DNA of 64,000 bases from Sanderia malayensis (Eukaryota; Cnidaria; Scyphozoa; Semaeostomeae; Pelagiidae): NCBI GenBank assembly GCA_013076295.1, contig RQOL01000616.1:5422392-5486391 (forward strand). The letters run 5' to 3'. Positions 11,901 to 22,900 of the stretch are shown piece after piece; positions within the stretch are counted from its first letter, which is position 1, and every line of letters begins with the position of its first letter. The notes beneath the pieces are model-generated. The model was not told the origin of the DNA and made no database searches. It was given only the letters and a program-made list of their open reading frames with translations. The position numbers were made by a program, and so were the translations under genes.

Positions 11901-14333
11901 TACAACAAGAATGCAATCGAAAAGTCGGTTTGTCGTCGAGACTCAATCGAGCCCTAGCCCGTGGTAAAATTATTGAGACACCTGGATATCAGTTGAATTG
12001 CAAAGTGATCTTTCACGTTCACGTTGGAAATAATCTCTCGGTATGTATTTCTTCTTACTTTACTTTATCACACTTCGCTACTCACAGCAGCTAAAAGCAC
12101 GATAACAAGAACTGTACCCGAGAATATTATACAGAAAGTTAGCTACTCATCATTCCCCACTCACTCGAATCTACGAAGACTTAGCACTTGTTGACTCGGC
12201 AATTCTCAAATTTAGTATTTAGTATTATTCGACCGTTTGGTTATTGGGATTTTATTTTGTTTTGTTTTGTACTTGCTGTCGTTGTCTATGGAGCCCTTCT
12301 AACGCCATCAAAACGATGATTTTCTTTCTAGAATGTCAAAGTTATTGTAACAAACGTGTTAATTGAGGCATCAGCAATGGGATACCAGTCGATAAGTTTA
12401 CCAGCTATTGGCACTGGTCGATGTGGCTTTGATCCTTTTACTGTTGCACAAATGATTAACGGCGCTATCACAGACTTCAAGACCACGCCTGCTTTTCAAA
12501 CGACAGTGAAACAAGTCAATGTTGTGGCTTTTTCTCAAGATGTGACCACAATAACAGCATTTAAAAAGGTGTTCAAACCAGAAGACCCTGGCCAGTCACT
12601 CATGCTGTCATCAGATTCCGCCAGCAGCACTCGTAGAAGATCGACGATTGGAGATAAGCAATACGATAATTTGCAGCTATTGGTATATAGCTTTAGTAAA
12701 GCCAATATTACCACTGCAATAGAAAGAATAAAGACATTTGTCAGTGACTATATCAGTGAGACGACAATACAGCCATCTATTCCTATAGTCAAAAACCAAT
12801 TGTTATTAATGAAGATCCGAAAGTTTGCCTCAGATTGTAATGTAGATACTAATGTGGATGATAAAGGTAAGGGTATTCACATTTGAGTCCATACTGAGCA
12901 ATGCATTCATTACATGCTTCATGCTTGAAACTGACGCATATAACATGCTATTGTCTCTCGAAACCAGGTACGATCAAGCTTAATGGTGATCCCAAGGACA
13001 TTATTAAGGTTCAAAAGTTTTGCACGGAGGAGTTTGAGAAGGTTTCCAAGAGAACCACAAGTGGTGAGTTGATTATTTTCTGATCAATGTTATTGAATAT
13101 AATTAATAATGTTTTCACTCCGTACACTTTCGCGAGACAAGGCCGTGATTCTGCTGAGAATTGCCAAACTCCTTGCTGTATCTCGCGGTGGTTACTTTTA
13201 GACATAAATCAAGAGGCCCACAAGCTCTTGTTCTCCCAATGAATCCCCAAACATTTTTATAACAATTGATTTATTTCAAAACATTGCATTCTAATCTTTG
13301 CTAGAGACTGTTGTCTCCATAAGTTCAATGGATGATAAGCTTCAGAAACAGAATGAAGCTTCAATGAATGCTTCATTCTATTTTCTTGTGTTGCTGGCTT
13401 GCTTTTAATCTAAGACATTGATCTGTATTTGGTGTAGATTCGCTAACAGATCAACTTCCCCATACTTGGACTCCAATGACCAGTGGTGAATCACACAAGC
13501 TCGTGGCTGTATCGGAGGACACTCGCGAGCATAGAAGTGTCGTAAAGAGATTTAGAGACAGTTGCCGAGGAGGAGTCAGCAAAATTGTATCCGTGCATCG
13601 CATACAGAATCCTCAATTGTATCATGCGTTTATGCTGAAGAAGAAGTCCATGGACAAGCGTGGTGGTAGTGGCAGCAATGAAATGCAGTTATTTCACGGA
13701 ACTACGAAAGATACCTGCGACGAGATTAATCATCATGGCTTCAACAGAAGTTTCGCTGGTAAGAATGGTAAGTTGCAACAAGCATAGCATTGTTGTCCAT
13801 CACTAATTCATTGCAAATCCGAGTTGAGCATTCATTGGCCAGTTCAGTTGGTCTCTGCTACCACTGCACAACATGTAATGGTCAGAGCCATGACCAAGGT
13901 TGTAGACAGTAATTGTCTTTCATTTGGTCGAACATCAACGTTAACCATTTCGTAGCTGCACCATGTAATTATATGATTTTTATTCTTTTTAGCTACAGCT
14001 TACGGAAAGGGGTCGTATTTTGCTCTGAATTCAAGTTATGCGTTGAGATATGCACAACCCGAGGTGGAAAGAGTAGTGGCTACTGGTTTCCGGGGTATTG
14101 CAAATTGGTTAACTTCAACATCATCTACCACGAGCCATAGATACGTGTATGCTGCACGAGTTCTTGTTGGCGAATACACTACAGGTTCCTCGGAAATGAA
14201 GACACCGCCGAAGAAACACACTGGCTCAACCGAAATGTTCGACTCCACCACGGATTCATCGATGAGTCCAACAATTTTTGTGATTTATCATGATAACCAA
14301 ACGTATCCAGAGTATTTGATATGTTTTGAATAA
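8955..14333 (+). CDS. CCCH zinc-finger, KH-like, macro-domain PARP (PARP14-like mono-ADP-ribosyltransferase), copy A, about 1155 aa
   Basis: Ten coding exons: 8955-9047, 9250-9628, 9861-10157, 10245-10328, 10522-11603, 11810-12040, 12332-12866, 12968-13063, 13438-13767, 13993-14333. Two CCCH fingers come first (residues about 17-36, C-x8-C-x6-C-x3-H across exons 1-2; and about 46-63). RRM- and KH-like segments follow. A macro domain lies at about 635-800 (DVIVN; LPAIGTGRCGFDPFT), another KH-like stretch at about 830-930, and a PARP catalytic domain at about 935-1155. Catalytic landmarks: LFHGT (His), YGKGSYFA (Tyr) and YPEYLI at the end, a pattern of PARP14/15-type mono-ADP-ribosyltransferases. 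Relatives bind RNA or ADP-ribose and are often interferon- or infection-linked; that role here is inference. AATAAA overlaps the stop codon. An alternative exon 4/5 splice (10317 to 10547) is also in frame. Confidence 0.87.
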
Positions 14334-14628
14334 ATTAAAATTATCAATCAGTGCTTTTTAGTGCTGTTGACCCGGCGGAGGTTTTTAGTTTTTTTGCACC
14401 GCTTGGGTATCTACAATAGGGGACAAAAGTCATTGGACACCCCTTGTACATCTATAGGATTTTGCATGTTTTACATGCGTACTTCATCCCCCTCCCCCCC
14501 AAAACAATGTTGTCTCCACCGATGTTCATTTGGTCCAGTGATAAGAAAAGATTTGTAGACAGGAAGACAACATTGTTTGGGGGGAATTGTTGGTCGCATT
14601 TCCAGGGAAAAAAGTGCGCAGAAACATA
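10268..14628 (+). repeat. segmental duplication, unit A
   Basis: Exons, introns and 3' flank are collinear with 20549-24855 at high nucleotide identity. The similarity starts abruptly inside coding exon 4 (at AAATTGATTCTTGAAGG) and stops after GCAGAAACATA. Confidence 0.92.
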
Positions 14629-14638
14629 GCATTACATT

Positions 14639-14977
14639 GGTTGTTTTCAGTTGTTGCTGTTTTTGCTAAGTTTTAAATTTAAAATATCGGTTTCATGTAT
14701 AGATTGTTGCTACGTCGCTCTAATAACCATGGTAGTAGAAATTAGTGCTCTATTAATTGGCTTATTTGCCAGAAGAACGAGCTATGTTCTTGAATACGTT
14801 TTTTATTTGCAAAGCAATAGTACAAAATGTCGTTGAATGAGAGTAAAAGAGAAAACTGCTTTTCGTTTCATTTTCATTCAAGTTCCAAGGTACTTTATTG
14901 GAAATAGTGGTTCCCCTGTATATTGCATCATCGCTCCATTATTGGTGTAATTGAGAACGAGGCTGCTGTAAGAACCA
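14639..14977 (+). repeat. direct repeat R2 flanking PARP copy A (right copy)
   Basis: Right-hand partner of 8506-8836. It begins exactly where the A/B segmental similarity ends (after GCAGAAACATAGCATTACATT), so the A copy ends against this repeat while the B copy runs into other sequence. Confidence 0.85.
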
Positions 14978-15399
14978 CAATCATTGACAAAAGGTCTTGA
15001 GACACTGAAAATTTCCTTGAAAAGTAAAGAGCCATCCCCCTCCCCCCAAATCAATGTTGTTATATTTGATGGACAATATAACAACATAGGGGGAGGGGGG
15101 TCTGTTTTTTTCGGGACATGTGAGAAAATTTTTTAACTCTCTCACACCTTACGGGTGAGCACGAAATCCCACCTATTGCAGTGAGGTGTTGCGAGCCTCC
15201 TGCGCATTCAATATGCACCGAGTAACGAACAAACGAACGAATGATGTAGAGATCGTCGGCGCCACTCGCTCGGTTGCCTTTAGTAGAAATGTTCTGTCAT
15301 GATATTTCGAGTCACTGGTAAAACATGAAAGCCCGTGAGAACAGTTTTTCAGGGAAGTTTAATCAATTTTGTAGTTTAATCATTGATGCAGTAAAAAAT

Positions 15400-16150
15400 T
15401 ATGACAAAACTAGAAAGCTGAAAATTTTTGGTATCACCAATTTTTGATCTATTTCCAAATTTGGACTTTGCAGCTGCATGGATACGTGGGTTTACATAGA
15501 GTAAATGACTTGTTGCACACATCCGTGACAACCAACTTTTGAAATAATTGTCCTAGAAAGCTGAAAATTGTCTCAAAGTGATCAGAAGGTGCTAATTGGT
15601 GGGTTTAGACAGTTTGTGAGTCAATTTTCGATCTACTTCCAAATTTGGATTTTGCAGCTGCATGGATACGTGGGTTTACATAGAGTAAATGGCTTGTTAC
15701 AGACATCCGTGACAACCAACTTTTGAAATATTTGTCCTAGAAAGCTGAAAATTGTCTTAAAGTAATCAGAAGGTGCTAATTGGTGGGTTTAGACAGTTTG
15801 TGAGTCAATTTTCGATCTATTTCCAAATTTGGATTTTGCAGCTGCATGGATACGTGGGTTTACATGGAATAAATGACTTGTTGCAGACATCCGTGACAAC
15901 CAACTTTTGAAATATTTGTCCTAGAAAGCTGAAAATTGTCTCAAAGTTATCAGAAGGTGCTAATTAGTGGGTTTAGACAGCTTGTGAGTCAATTTTCGAT
16001 CTATGTCCAAATTTGGATTTTGCATCTGCATGGATACGTGGGTTTACATAGAGTAAATGATTTGTTGCAGACATCCGTGACATCCAACTTTCAAAGTATA
16101 TTTCCTAGAAAGCTGAAAATGTTCTCAAAGTGGCCAGAAGGCCCTATTTA
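15400..16150 (+). repeat. 184-bp tandem satellite, about four units plus degenerate edges
   Basis: The motif CAGCTGCATGGATACGTGGG recurs at 15471, 15655, 15839 and (with one change) 16023, a constant 184-bp period. Each unit also carries CTAGAAAGCTGAAAA and AATTTTCGATCTA. Decayed traces continue to about 16450. Confidence 0.92.
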
Positions 16151-16729
16151 GTTTTGATTACTTGCCATATTGCATGCAGATTGAGTTATTGAATTTTTGA
16201 CTACAGAGTTCCATATAGAGAGATGACGTATTTGACTTGTCCCGGGCAGTTGAGAAAACTAATTTTTGAACCAATTTCTTTAGAGGGCTTGGTTTTGTCT
16301 CAAAATTTTGTTGGTTACCCTACTTATGAATCAATTTTTCATTTAATTCAAAATTTGGATTTTGAAGCTTAATAGATTAATTGATATTCATGAAGTAGCG
16401 GACGTCCGTGACACCTAACTTTTCATATATTTGTCCCAGAAGGATGATAATTGTCAGAAAATGAGTAATGAAGGGTTGTCGAAACTTGGATCAAAGGACC
16501 AGAGAGCGTATAATATATAGCGCTTATAGCGTAAGCCCACCCTACTTTTGTTGAAGATCGCTGTTCCACTCCATCGAAGGCCAACCATAGTGAGGTGGCC
16601 AAGCGCGCCAGCCTTCCTAGTTACTATAATAATACGCTATATTTTTGTGAATTTGAAATATCTGGTTTTTGATCCTGTATATTCATTATTGATAGATTAT
16701 GTATAATGTAATTCACTTGCTGCAGGCAA

Positions 16730-17040
16730 CAGGGGCGTCGCCAGCCCGAAAAAACTGGGGTGGACAAAAACGAAGGGCCCTGCAGACTCTCGGAAAATGT
16801 GGGAAACGCCCTTTTTAGCATTTTTGAACTATTTGGAAAATTTTGGAAAAGCAGTTTTGTCAAGCAGCATTTTTCGTAGCAATTGGCATCAAAGAGGAAA
16901 GCTGCACGCCCCAATGTTCTGAGTGAATGAGCATCACCCCCCAAAATGTTTTCAACGGCTTTCAACAAATTAGAAAATCGACCTCTGAGAAAACTGGGGT
17001 GGACATGTCCACCCCAGTCCACCCCGTGGCGACGCCACTG
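16730..17040. mobile_element. hAT-type MITE, 311 bp, with 8-bp target duplication
   Basis: Ends are CAGGGGCGTCGCCA and TGGCGACGCCACTG, imperfect terminal inverted repeats in hAT style. Both sides carry the same 8 bp, GCAGGCAA (16722-16729 and 17041-17048). No transposase frame; the 143-codon frame across it on the minus strand is not recognised. Non-autonomous. Confidence 0.92.
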
Positions 17041-17171
17041 GCAGGCAATTAGCAAGCCTCGTGTTTTAGCTAATTGCTCTAGATGGCTGACACTTGGAGT
17101 GGAGCGCTCAAATATGTCTGAATGACAGTTGGCTCAAAAATTATATTTCGGGACATATTGTTTACATACAT

Positions 17172-17421
17172 AATAATATGAGTCATCACATACGGCAGCA
17201 CACATAGTTTTATATAGTAAAATAATATTTTTACAGTGATATTTCGACCCGTATTTGTCGAGGTCGTTATCAAACTAATAAAATCAAAATAAATAACAGT
17301 GATATTTACACAAAATTTTTACAGTGATATTTCGACAAATACGGGTCGAAATATCACTGTAAAAATATTATTTTACTATATAAAACTATGTGTGCTGCCG
17401 TATGTGATGACTCATATTATT
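17172..17421. repeat. perfect inverted repeat, 90-bp arms, 70-bp spacer
   Basis: Arm 17172-17261 is the exact reverse complement of 17332-17421. The spacer repeats part of the arm (CAGTGATATTT) twice. No clear target duplication. Probably a young foldback element. Confidence 0.92.
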
Positions 17422-17926
17422 TTGTTACTACACACTAGTAGAGATGACTTTAAAAGATGTTTACATACATGAAGTCCTTGTCTCGGGAATGTGGCGAGAA
17501 GAAAATCGCGCGCGCATCCAGGGTTGCCATTTGGCCTATTTGGAGGCCAAATTTGAAAAATCTGGCCTAATTGGAACTTGTTTGGCTACCGAAAAATTGG
17601 TTTGGCCTCCACAGTAAATCTGGCCTAATAGAGAAATTCTGTCATAAATAATAGTTTCAGTCACAAATTCATGGAATTCACAAGTTTCATCCCTTGAGAT
17701 CAAAGGAAAGCCCGCTACAACCGCTGACATTTGTCCATGACGTAACTATCTCATGGCGGGTCATTGTATGTGTAATTTGTCTTCTGTTTTTTTAAACAAT
17801 GACTCTTTTGATCTAAGACACTGAATCCTTTGTTCTAAAACAATGACTTTTGTCTTTGAAAATTTGGCTACAAGGGGAAAGAATTTGGCCTCCCGCGAAC
17901 CTAACTCTGGCCTCCACTGACCAAAG

Positions 17927-18367
17927 CAGGGTTGCCATATTGGCTTTTTCTAAGCCAAATTCCAGAAATTTGGCTTTTTTGAAAAGTGCTTGGCTTAGAA
18001 AAATTGATTTGGCTTAGAGCTGAAATTTGGCTTAATTTGGCTTTTTCCAGAAAGTTGGCTTAATTAAGCTAATTTGAATGTTCAAGGCCGCTGTTGTAAG
18101 GATTTTCAGTACTGGAAAGGATGTTCAGGTTGTTCAATGCAGAAAAATTGCACACGGAAGGCTCGATTTATGGGTGAAACTGTGCGCATTCTTTGAATTC
18201 TGAACAATCATGTGATATTTCTTTTATTCTCTTGTGTTTTGATGACATCATCACAGCCTCGTTTTCAGATTCTATTGTTTTTCAACCTCATTTTCAAATT
18301 TGGCTTAATTTGGCTTTATTTTATGACCCATTTGGCTTAGCGGGCTAACTGACATCTGGCAACCCTG
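17927..18367. mobile_element. hAT-type MITE, 441 bp, with 8-bp target duplication
   Basis: Starts CAGGGTTGCCA and ends TGGCAACCCTG, an exact 11-bp inverted repeat. Flanked by GACCAAAG on both sides (17919-17926 and 18368-18375). The inside is full of TTGGCTTA-like words. A related start (CAGGGTTGCCATTTGGCC) occurs at about 17520 without a matching end, probably an older relative. It ends 43 bp before the first LEM unit. Confidence 0.92.
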
Positions 18368-18410
18368 GACCAAAGGGATGTGGCCGCATCGCTTCGCTTG
18401 CACTTGAAAA

Positions 18411-18731
18411 ATGGCGGACGACGACAGCTCATTAAGTGATGCCGAGCTTCGTGCTCAGCTGAAAACACATGGAGTGAATCCAGGACCCATTACGGCTTCA
18501 ACAAGACCAGTTCTTCTCAAGAAGCTTGGAATTTTAAAAAGAGGTGAAAGTGCAAACCAGCCTGCGAAACAAACTAAAAAGAGCAGAAGGTCTGTTGCAT
18601 CGAGCACGCCAACAAGGCACAAAACCAAACTATCTGGATTCTCCAGCGGAGAAGAGGATTTTCCAAGTTTTGAGTTTGAAAAAGAGGATGGTATGGATGG
18701 TGATGAGGTGCTCATACTATTGCTTTTGTAA
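18411..18731 (+). pseudogene. LEM-domain unit 1, truncated copy, 106 codons
   Basis: ATG 18411 opens a frame with a LEM domain at about residues 7-46 (LSDAELRAQLKTHGVNPGPI, then a Leu/Lys helix), followed by a Ser/Thr/Lys-rich tail. LEM domains bind the chromatin protein BAF and sit in nuclear-envelope proteins. Compared with unit 3 it lacks 135 nt in frame after EEDFP and leaves the shared sequence after GATGGTGATGAGGTG, ending at a nearby stop. It could still be a first exon, since GATGAG|GTGCTC is a possible weak donor. I treat it as a truncated tandem copy. The MITE at 17927-18367 lies just upstream. Confidence 0.6.
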
Positions 18732-18799
18732 AAAATAGTTTGTTTCGGTTCGGGTGTTATTTTTTTGGCCCACCCTGTATAAAGTCATGCACAACAACT

Positions 18800-19035
18800 C
18801 AACTGGGACATCTAGGATAACTAGGACAGCTAGGATGGACAGCTAGGATAACTAGGACCGCTAGGACAGCTAGGACAGTTAGGACAGCTAGGATAACTAG
18901 GACAGCTAGGATAACTAGGACAGCTAGGATAACTAGGACAGCTAGGATAAACTAGGACAGCTAGGATAACTAGGACAGCTAGGATAACTAGGACAGCTAG
19001 GATAACTAGGACAGCTAGGATAACTAGGACGTATC
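18800..19035. repeat. 18-bp minisatellite between LEM units 1 and 2
   Basis: Tandem copies of GGATAACTAGGACAGCTA with small variants (GGACCGCTA, GGATGGACAGCTA). The array is followed by an AT-rich stretch that also precedes unit 3. Confidence 0.93.
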
Positions 19036-19172
19036 GGTATACTATAGTAATATACAGGTACTATACTACTATACTATACTATACCATACATATACATGGT
19101 AGTACCATATATGGTTCGACCGATAATATATTTCAGGACCTTAGGATATTCTTACATGAAGTCCTTGCCAAA

Positions 19173-19493
19173 ATGGAAGACGACGACAGCTCATTAAGTG
19201 ATGCCGAGCTTCGTGCTCAGCTGAAAACACATGGAGTGAATCCAGGACCCATCACGGCTTCGACAAGACCAGTTCTTCTCAAGAAGCTTGGAATTTTAAA
19301 AAGAGGTGAAAGTGCAAACCAGCCTGCAAAACAAACTAAAAAGAGCAGAAGGTCTGTTGCATCAAGCACCCCAACAAGGCACAAAACCAAACTATCTGGA
19401 TTCTCCAGCGGAGAAGAGGATTTTCCAAGTTTTGAGTTTGAAGAAGAGGATGGTATGGATGGTGATGAGGTGCTCATACTATTGCTTTCGTAA
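19173..19493 (+). pseudogene. LEM-domain unit 2, truncated copy, 106 codons
   Basis: Nearly identical to unit 1, with the same 135-nt internal deletion and the same early stop. The first codons read MEDDDSS instead of MADDDSS. The 5' flank, from the GGTATACTATAG stretch to GAAGTCCTTGCCAAAATGG, is shared with unit 3, not with unit 1. Thus units 2 and 3 share promoter-side sequence, while units 1 and 2 share their 3' side. Confidence 0.6.
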
Positions 19494-19559
19494 AAAATAG
19501 TTTGTTTCGGGTGTTATTTTTTTTGGCCCACCCTGTATAAAGTCATGCACAACAACTGG

Positions 19560-19840
19560 GACATCTAGGATAATTAGGACAGTTGGGACAGCTAGGATAA
19601 CTAGGACAGCTAGGATGGACAGCTAGGATAACTAGGACCGCTAGGACAGCTAGGACAGCTAGGATAACTAGGACAGTTAGGACAGCTAAGACAGCTAGGA
19701 CAGTTAGGACAGCTAGGACAGTTAGGATAGCTAGGACTGCTAGGACAGTTAGGACAGCTAGGACAGTTAGGACAGCTAGGATAACTAGGACAGTTAGGAT
19801 AACTAGGACCGCCAGGACAGCTAGGATAACTAGGATGTAT
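19560..19840. repeat. 18-bp minisatellite between LEM units 2 and 3
   Basis: Same GGACAGCTAGGATAACTA family as 18800-19035 but longer and more mixed, with 9-bp half-units (GGACAGTTA, GGACAGCTA). Confidence 0.92.
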
Positions 19841-19978
19841 CGGTATACTATAGTAATATACAGGTACTATACTACTATACTATACTATACCATACATATA
19901 CATGGTAGTACCATATATGGTTCGACCGATAATATATTTCAGGACCTTAGGATATTCTTACATGAAGTCCTTGCCAAA

Positions 19979-22900
19979 ATGGCAGACGACGACAGCTCAT
20001 TAAGTGATGCCGAGCTTCGTGCTCAGCTGAAAGCACATGGAGTGAATCCAGGACCCATTACGGCTTCGACAAGACCAGTTCTTCTCAAGAAGCTTGGAAT
20101 TTTAAAAGGAGGTGAAAGTGCAAACCAGCCTGCAAAACAAACTAAAAAGAGCAGAAGGTCTGTTGCATCGAGCACCCCAACAAGGCACAAAACCAAACTA
20201 TCTGGATTCTCCAGCGGAGAAGAGGATTTTCCAACTCAGAGTGGTGTCACACAAACAAGATCATTTGACAGCATTTTATCTAACTCCCGTCTGGAACAAG
20301 ATGGTTCAACTTCAACTAATGCCAATGACAGTCCAATACACCAGATTCGTAGTACTTTCAAGAAAATCAGTTTTGAGTTTGAAGAAGAGGGTGCTATGGA
20401 TGGTGATGAGGTGCAAAAGACCATTGCAATTCGAAAGAAATCTCCACTGAAGACCAGCTCTTCCTCTGATACAGCCATATCATATCAGAAGAAGCGCAGC
20501 TCACCTAAGAAATCAGATGATTCAATACCTGACAAGAACCCAGAAGACAAATTGATTCTTGAAGGTCAAGAAATAAAGTTTTGTCACTATAATTCAGGGT
20601 TTAAAACAGGTGCAGTTATGTTTCTATGTTATGTTATTAAAAGTTTGTTTTCGATTGCTTGCAAGATTGTTCATGTTTTAAAACTTATTGTGCACTTATC
20701 TGTTCAATTGTATGCCATATTTGTCCTGGGAACCAGATGCATTGGTATAGCATCAAGAAAACTATTCCATATTGTTAATGATCATATCTACCGTTCTTGT
20801 AGTGGATGTTCACAATTTGTTCATCAGTCTAGCACGATCTTTAATGGAAGAGTCAGAGCAGGATGCATCAAAATGTTTGCTTGAAGAAAGAAAAGAACAA
20901 GAACAAACATCAGCAAATTTGAAAAAGGAATCCTCAGCCATGTCATGTTTTGCTTCTAGCTCTGAGCATCCCATGGCCGAAAGTTTATTTCTCTTGTTCC
21001 ATCACAAGGGGTTGATTGGAAAGGTTGAGAGAATCTTCAATGTCCAAATCTCACATGACAATGGCACAAGTATGGCTATAATTATTGGAGAAACTGAATC
21101 GTGTGAAGATGCAAAGTATTGTCTTATGTGTTTGGAACAATGCTTGAAAAAGCAATTTATCAATGTTAGTGCAAATATTCAAAAGTTGATGTATTTGGAG
21201 AGTGGCAAAAAGCTGATTGCTAAGCTGCTGATTTTTAATGAAGTTTATGTATATGTTCTGGATAAAGTTCCTAACAATGGACTTTTCCTGAAATACATAA
21301 ATGAAAGTGATGTACAGTCAGCTTCTCGTATCCTGCAGCAACATCTGAATGATGAATATTCTGTCCATTTGTATAAACTGTTGGTAGAACGTGAGCCTGA
21401 GGAGAGAGGAGGAGGGGGACGTTCATGCAGTTCTATCAAGCCATTAGTGCTTGAAACACTCACCCCTGGTGCAGAAATGGTTGCTTTCCTTGTCAGGTTT
21501 GGGGGCAGTGTTGTGGAGAGTATAGAGGATAATTGGAAGAGAAGCCTTGTCAAAATAATCATTTCTAAAACAGATGAAATTATAACAATACACGGTGAGA
21601 AGGTTGGTGTGAATGAAGCAAAGCGTAGACTTTCAAAAACTATCAGAGACATTGAAGTTGAGGATCTTTTGCTGCAACAACCTGGGGTTGTAAAGCTCTT
21701 TGCTAAAGACATTGCCAAAAGTTTCAAGGCTGGTGTCGAAAAAGAGTTTTCAGTAATGATTGTCGAAGCGGTGAAGAAGAAAGTTATACATCCTATTGTG
21801 AAGACACAACCAGCTTTGAAGCATGTTGACGATAGTCTGAATGATATAAAGGTTCAATTGGTTATTGGAAACCTTGAGGATGAAAGGGTGAGTAAACTTC
21901 ATTGTTATTTTTTGGTTAAGCACACATGCTAATAACAGATGTGTGTAACCATTGCAGGGTATCTCCTTATGCTAGGGTATGCAATGAAGCAGCATAATAT
22001 CTCATTGAATATGTTGCATACCAATTAAGCATCTAGTCTATTTTATGGCATGTTATCAATTATGTACTTGATGTATAGCATTTTGTTTTCAGTCCGATGT
22101 CATTGTGAATACGGCATCAAACTTGGACCTGAACAGTAATGCAAGCTCAAAAGCACTCAGCAAAGCAGCTGGGCCACAGCTACAACAAGAATGCACTCGA
22201 AAAGTCGGTTTGTCGTCGAAACTCAATCAAACCCTTGGTAAAATTATTGAGACACCTGGATATCAGTTGAATTGCAAAGTGATCTTTCACGTTCACGTTG
22301 GAAATAATCTCTCGGTATGTATTTCTTCTTTACTTTACTTTATTACACTTCGCTACTCACAGCAGCTGAAAGCACGATAAAAAGAACTTTACCCGAGAAT
22401 ATTATACAGAAAGTTAGCTACTCATAATTCCCCACTCACTCGAATCTGCGAAGACTTAGCACTTGTAAACTCGGCAATTCTCAAATTTAGTATTTGACCG
22501 TTTGGTTATTGGGATTTTATTGTGTTTGGTTTTGTACATTCTTTCGTTGTCTATGGAGCCCTTTTAATGCCATCAAAATTACGATTTTTTTTCTAGAATG
22601 TTAAGGTCATTGTAACAAACGTACTAATTGAGGCATCAGCAAAGGGATTCCAGTCGATAAGTTTACCAGCTATTGGCACTGGTCGATGTGGCTTTGATCC
22701 TCTTACTGTTGCACAAATGATTAACGACGCTATCACAGACTTCAAGACCACGCATGCTTCTGAAACGACAGTGAGACAAGTCAATGTTGCGGCTTTTGCT
22801 CAAGATATGACCACAATAGCAGCATTTAAAAAAGTGTTCAAACCAGAAGACCCTGGCCAGTCACTTATGCTGTCATCAGATTCCACCAGCAGCACTCGTA

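Larger units (their letters stand above)
14334..18410. other. repeat-rich non-coding region between PARP copy A and the LEM array
   Basis: Contains the right direct repeat, small hairpins with C-rich/G-rich arms around 14490-14590 and 15035-15105, a 184-bp satellite, two hAT-type MITEs and a 90-bp perfect inverted repeat, listed separately. The open frames here coincide with these repeats; I see no gene. Confidence 0.6.

Noticed and set aside
17520..17918. A third hAT MITE starting CAGGGTTGCCATTTGGCC
   Set aside because: No matching inverted end or target duplication found; likely a decayed relative of the neighbouring element.
18800..19840. Regular repeats that could be mistaken for a CRISPR array
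   Set aside because: Units are head-to-tail 18-bp minisatellites without unique spacers, in a eukaryotic genome.
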